Assembly: GCA_032988165.1 (NCBI GenBank)
Contig: JANTQF010000024.1
Span: forward strand, 1-64,000
Direction: 5' to 3'
DNA from: Emmonsiellopsis sp. PD_33
Lineage: Eukaryota > Ascomycota > Eurotiomycetes > Onygenales > Ajellomycetaceae
DNA length: 64,000 nt
In this document: piece by piece, positions 59,836 to 64,000 of the stretch
Position numbering within the stretch: the first letter of the stretch is position 1
Layout of the letters: each line of letters starts with the position of its first letter
Made by a program: the position numbers and the translations under genes
The notes under the pieces: generated by a model
Database searches by the model: none
The model's input: the letters and a program-made list of their open reading frames with translations, nothing else
Told to the model about the DNA's origin: nothing

Positions 59836-61673
59836 ACCTTTCAACAACCGCCCCAAGTCTTCTGGCTCCAAGGCCTGTATTATTTTCAGTTCAACCCGTG
59901 AATCCCGAATCGCTTTATACGCTCATTCATTACCTTGGGCTTACAGCCACATGATCCCAAGATTTCGTCGGCACTTTTTGGGTGCCTTTGTGTCACTTCT
60001 CGTAGAGCCCCGGCCGTCGAGCCTTGGCAAGATACTGAGATATTTTTCCCGTTTCGTGTTATTATGTTCCTTTTTGCTCATACACGGCGCTTCTGTCTGC
60101 TTACATGGCATGATACCCAAATTTTTAACCACGGACTACCTGGACAAACAGGATGACGGATTTGATAAGCGTTCTTGCTCTTGTGTTGCTCTGCGCTGTA
60201 GCGCGCGGGGTTATTTCCTATCTTGTTGCTTCGAATACACATTACATATCCACGTTGTTTGTTTTTACTTCCTGTTCACCATACCGCCTGGCGGTATTTT
60301 CCTCCCCCTGCCGGGGCCCTTTCTCGTTTTATGGTCCAGACTGCCTAGACGCAATCGAAACTGACAGATTCAACAGAGTCGAACTCCTGCCTGTTTCCAC
60401 CTCATCAAATACAGGCTTGATAGTGTTCAATCTCCGTCCGGACAGACATTCGCTCCATACTCTTGTCCCATGGGGACTTCGCTCCTGGCCTCCGGCGCCG
60501 GGCGATTCCACAATAGAATTATCACAAAAATATCTGCCCCCTAGTCTATTCTCCATTTCAGACTCCTCCACCATCGTTCCATCCCTCCCGAGCCTCCCCC
60601 CCTGCAACGCGTCCCGATACACAACTCGCCCCTTCCCAGCGCAATCCTTCTGATTCAATATATATCCAAGAAAGGTACAGGTAATCCCGCATATCCCCTG
60701 TCATTTCTTTCTCTCATCCTTCCGGTCCTTGGCGACGTCGACCAACCAACCCTCCCTATCCTCCTTCTCACTGTACGACCCGCTTTACGCGGGCGTATGG
60801 AGAGAAGTGCTCGTTCCGTTGTACGTGGATTGGAGGGTTTACTCCTCGTCGAGAATGCTATGTCTCCGTATGTTCGCGACAATTCTTTTCAAACCGTTCC
60901 ATTAGCTGGATAATTTTAACCACGCACTTTTCCACCTTACTATTCAGCGTTATATATATTTAAGCCGTGGAATAACGGTAGATGTATCCATATGCTTGGT
61001 TCCTCTCATGTAATTATTACCCATATCCTTTTCTTTTCTTGAACGGTGACTTGTTATTCCGTATTCTAATTTGAAAAACATACAAAAGGGAGAAAGAAAA
61101 ATGGAAATCCTTCCTCGAGCACACATATCACGGGTAACTCCCTTTATTTTCCAATCATCCCACCTCAACGAATCAACAGATTATCCTGCGCGGAAATAAA
61201 AGAGGGATAGTTTTAGCATCATCATCATCCTTTCCCATAATCATTTGTATTCTGATTTGTCTCCGTACTCCGTATTTTGCTTCCTTCGATCGTCCCGGTG
61301 GATGAAGAGAGGTGGTGGTGATTCACCCCGCCGCCCCCCAAGCCAATCCTCATAAATTCAAAAAAAAAAAAGGGCATAATTAAAAATCGTTCTCGTACAC
61401 CCCTCTCTACTACTCCTTCCTCCTCATCGAATCGACTTGCATCCACAGACCGCCTAAACCGCTTTCGATATCGTTTCCTCCCACCCTTCATCGACAGCAG
61501 ACTTCATCTATTTATTAACACACAACATCCTCTGTATCTCCTTGTTAGCTGCGACCCTCCTTTACTTCTCTCTTCTTATCCATCCCAGCCACCCCACCCA
61601 CTCTATGTAGCCAGGTGACACGCCAGGGGGGGACAAGATGTCAGGGGGCAAGAGAGAGAAAAGGGAATATTCG
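59836..61673. other. 1.8-kb intergenic region
   Basis: Pyrimidine-rich on the plus strand with many simple tracts. The long frame at 59723-60364 overlaps the polymerase 3' end and has no protein character. No gene supported. Confidence 0.4.
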
Positions 61674-62039
61674 TCACACAGGCAAACGTACCACAGGGTC
61701 ACAAAAGCAGCGTCCTGGACATTCCTTTGTGTTGGAGCATTTGGTGGTTGCTTTTTCGCAGCGGTTGTCTTGCGCCATCTGTATTATCATTCATGGTTGT
61801 TAGTGGTTTGGTTCTTTTCATGTTGATTTTCTTCTTTTTTGTGTCCTTGGACAAAGGAAATGCTTCCCTCTCGTCTCTGAAGAGGACCGTGAGGGGGGTT
61901 CAAGAGGAGGATGGATGTATGAACTTACGGCATTGTCACGTCTAGCTGGGGAGAAGTCCTCGTCGTTATTGTAATCGTTGATTGGAGTTGCGAGGGCGAT
62001 GCCGACGAAGAGGGCGGAAAGGAAGTAGGTGAGCTTCAT
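61674..62039 (-). CDS. Small secreted cysteine-rich protein
   Basis: Exon 1 (62039-61929) encodes a signal peptide of about 17 residues ending ALA, then an acidic Asn/Asp-rich stretch and an Ala-Arg-Arg that could be a dibasic processing site. A GTAAGT donor and an acceptor at 61780-61779 (150-bp intron) keep the frame and join exon 2 (61778-61674). Exon 2 has five Cys in the spacing C-x6-C-x5-C-x3-C-x-C, giving 71 residues. A GTACGT donor in exon 2 at about 61690-61686 could lead to a further exon: one acceptor near 61550 would add two more Cys. So the C-terminus is uncertain, and the odd Cys count favours the longer form. I recognise no family and claim no activity. Confidence 0.6.
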
Positions 62040-64000
62040 TTTGGAGGTTTCGGTTTCGGTTTCGGTTTTGGTTTATTGATGTGGTGGTCGGGGATGGTTG
62101 ATGATCTATATATATATATATATTCGTAAAAGATCTAGAAAGGTGGTTAGCAAGATTTTCACTAGCGATCTCCTTCTTTTTTCTTTCTTTCTCTTTGTCC
62201 CTGAGTACGGAGTAGATATGCAGCGAGGTTCCAGATACTTGACAGCATGCAGCACATAGGGGATGACATATCATATGCAGATGTAGCATTGCTATATACA
62301 TACCTCAATAAACAACCAGATATCCAATTCGAAGCCCGACCCAGATCACAAAAAGATCAGCGGCGGCTGGGGGGGCATAAGGCCGCTATATATCAATCCC
62401 ACGTCAAATATGATTCCTTCCAGCTCCAAAATCCGCCTCTCCCCCTCTGTCCAGTGTCCACCGTCCAGTCTCAAATCCTTCAGCCGGTCCAGCGCCCGCT
62501 GTGACGCCGTCACCAGCCAAGCCGAAGATCGGCAGCCAAACACCAGACTGTTTCGCAGCCCATTCGCTGTTTTTGTTTCTTTTTGTTTTTTTGTTTCCCT
62601 CTCTTGAGTCTTCGCTGCACCAGCGCACTGGCGTTGGAGGGCGCTGTAAAATTCGCTAGACAAGTTGTGCAGGCGTGCCCCGTTTTTGCTCTCCGGGTGT
62701 CTGGATATGAGTTGGCGCTGTGTCTCCGTGGGATGAGTAGCCTAGATCATTCTTCATTTTTCATTGTTTCTTTGACTTGAGTTGTACATGTCGGGCCGGC
62801 TATCTGGGGATGGGAGGATGTGCCCGGTCCGATGTGCCATAAATATGTACGACACCTCACATCCTCATCGCATGCAATCGAGGATGTTTGATTCCGGAGA
62901 GTTTCCACTGTTTTGGGTACTTCGCAAGTATCCGTAGTTTCAGGAGGCATAAGTACCCGTAGCCTGCAGAACGAGTTCCGATTCAACGCCCCCTCGCAGA
63001 ATAAAAGAAAAGAAAAAGAAAAGAAAAGAGGATCAAAACAACCCAGATAGGTCCTTGCATATTACGACTGGTGTTTTTATTTTCCCCTCCCTCAGTCACA
63101 CCCATCCCATTCCTATCCCACTAAAATCCGTGATATCAACATGAATCCTCCCATTCCTCACGAGTCACCAGGGTTCATTATTTGCGAACCCCCACAAATC
63201 TCAACCGGATTGACAATTCCAACGGCCAAATCAAACCCGCCCATCCCAAAAGAAGTGACCTCATTGCTGACACTGACAGCTGACAGGTTGACAAGCTAAA
63301 AACAACCCCAAGAAAAAAGAAAACCAAAAAGCGATAGTCCCCCTTAGGACCTTGCCGGCGCTGTCGATCTGCCGCCAATAGTACAGTTTTAACTTAGTTA
63401 CCCTGGGGCCTTTACCCGTTACAAGGTTTGTTACAAGAAAAGGGGGCAGGCTGGTGACCTTTCAAGGTTTCAGCGGCCCGTCACGTCACGTCATAATTGT
63501 TTCTTCTTGGTGTGAAAAACAGACTGCGGATGTTTCAGCAAGCAGATCGAACGAATAGCAAATTTTGAAACTTGGAAAACCGTCACTCATCAGACGGGAT
63601 CTGAGGATGTGCAATTCCTAGCGCGGTGATGGGGTTGGATTCCAATAGCGTCATAGCCACACGCCTTGGCATATCTCCGCCTTGAATTTTTGCCAGCTGC
63701 CATCCGCGTTCACAAAGGAGCGTTACACCATTGGGATCTTCGTGCAAAGGAGCCTACGTTTCTTTGAGCTGAAATCCTTAAAAGAGTGAGAGGTCGTTTT
63801 CAGTCAAGGTGATAGATACTAAGTATCCATCATACGGCAATGAAAACACAAAAATGAAAAGGGAGCGACCATCGCATCAAAGACAGAATGAGAAACAAAG
63901 GCAGTAACTGCTAAATACAACGCCTGCGATCCCGATGCCTGCATAAACGAAAGAGCGGGTCGAGAGAGGACCAAAACGGAAAGTGCCGAACCAGAAGCAA
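62040..64000. other. 2-kb intergenic region to the window edge
   Basis: Contains the promoter of the small secreted protein with a (TA)n run at 62104-62123. A 105-codon minus-strand frame at 62346-62663 looks amphipathic in its second half but has no recognisable family or promoter support. The last kilobase is non-coding as far as I can tell. Confidence 0.4.
62104..62123. repeat. TA dinucleotide run
   Basis: Simple (TA)n tract about 65-85 bp upstream of the small secreted protein start on the minus strand, where it may also serve as a TATA-like element. Confidence 0.6.

Noticed and set aside
59723..60364. 213-codon plus-strand frame
   Set aside because: Overlaps the polymerase 3' end in another frame; translation is typical of pyrimidine-rich non-coding DNA.
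1..64000. CRISPR array, rRNA, bacterial operons or insertion sequences
   Set aside because: None seen. Genes carry spliceosomal introns throughout and the repeats found are microsatellites or coding repeats.

Overview
The window is nuclear DNA of a filamentous ascomycete. The reasons are: short introns (about 45-205 bp) with GT...AG borders and CTAAC/CTRAY-like branch sites in nearly every gene; a divergently paired iterative highly-reducing and non-reducing polyketide synthase; a Zn(II)2Cys6 regulator; a NACHT-ankyrin NLR protein; and very short copper-metallothionein-type genes. The overall look suggests Eurotiomycetes, but that is inference; no marker here fixes the species. All exon structures were worked out by eye from reading frame, splice consensus and family conservation. 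No search was run.

Layout. The left arm, 2-11 kb, holds conserved housekeeping genes: DAHP synthase, mitochondrial ribosomal protein mL50, a small Cys-rich hypothetical protein, Rtf2, and glucosidase II beta subunit. From 11 to 16 kb the sequence is gene-poor, apart from a tiny metallothionein-type gene at 13.6 kb.

The centre, 16-44 kb, is a polyketide biosynthetic cluster: O-methyltransferase (-) and FAD monooxygenase (+) sharing a promoter; a Zn2Cys6 regulator (-); a WrbA-type quinone reductase (+); a secreted laccase-like multicopper oxidase (+); then an NR-PKS (SAT-KS-MAT-PT-ACP-TE, -) and an HR-PKS (KS-AT-DH-cMT-ER-KR-ACP, +) diverging from one 722-bp promoter. A second, different metallothionein-type gene lies just beyond the HR-PKS at 44.9 kb, so two copper-thionein-like genes bracket the cluster. 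The likely logic is as follows. The HR-PKS makes an alkyl starter. The SAT of the NR-PKS takes it, extends and aromatises it, and the TE releases a resorcylate-type lactone or acid. The OMT and FMO tailor the phenol, possibly to a hydroquinone. The laccase and quinone reductase act on the hydroquinone/quinone couple. A 10-mer, GGCGARWCGA, occurs six times by eye in the window, all between 17.6 and 36 kb. Three copies, plus a near match, are in the PKS promoter and one is in the OMT/FMO promoter, so it is a candidate site for the pathway regulator.

The right arm, 45-64 kb, holds a tandem-GFA-domain protein, an NmrA-like protein, a small secreted six-Cys protein, a large NLR (Helo-like N-terminus, NACHT, ankyrin repeats made of near-identical 84-bp units), a Trf4/Cid14-type non-canonical poly(A) polymerase, and a second small secreted Cys-rich protein. 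The remaining long intergenic stretches show no gene I can support.
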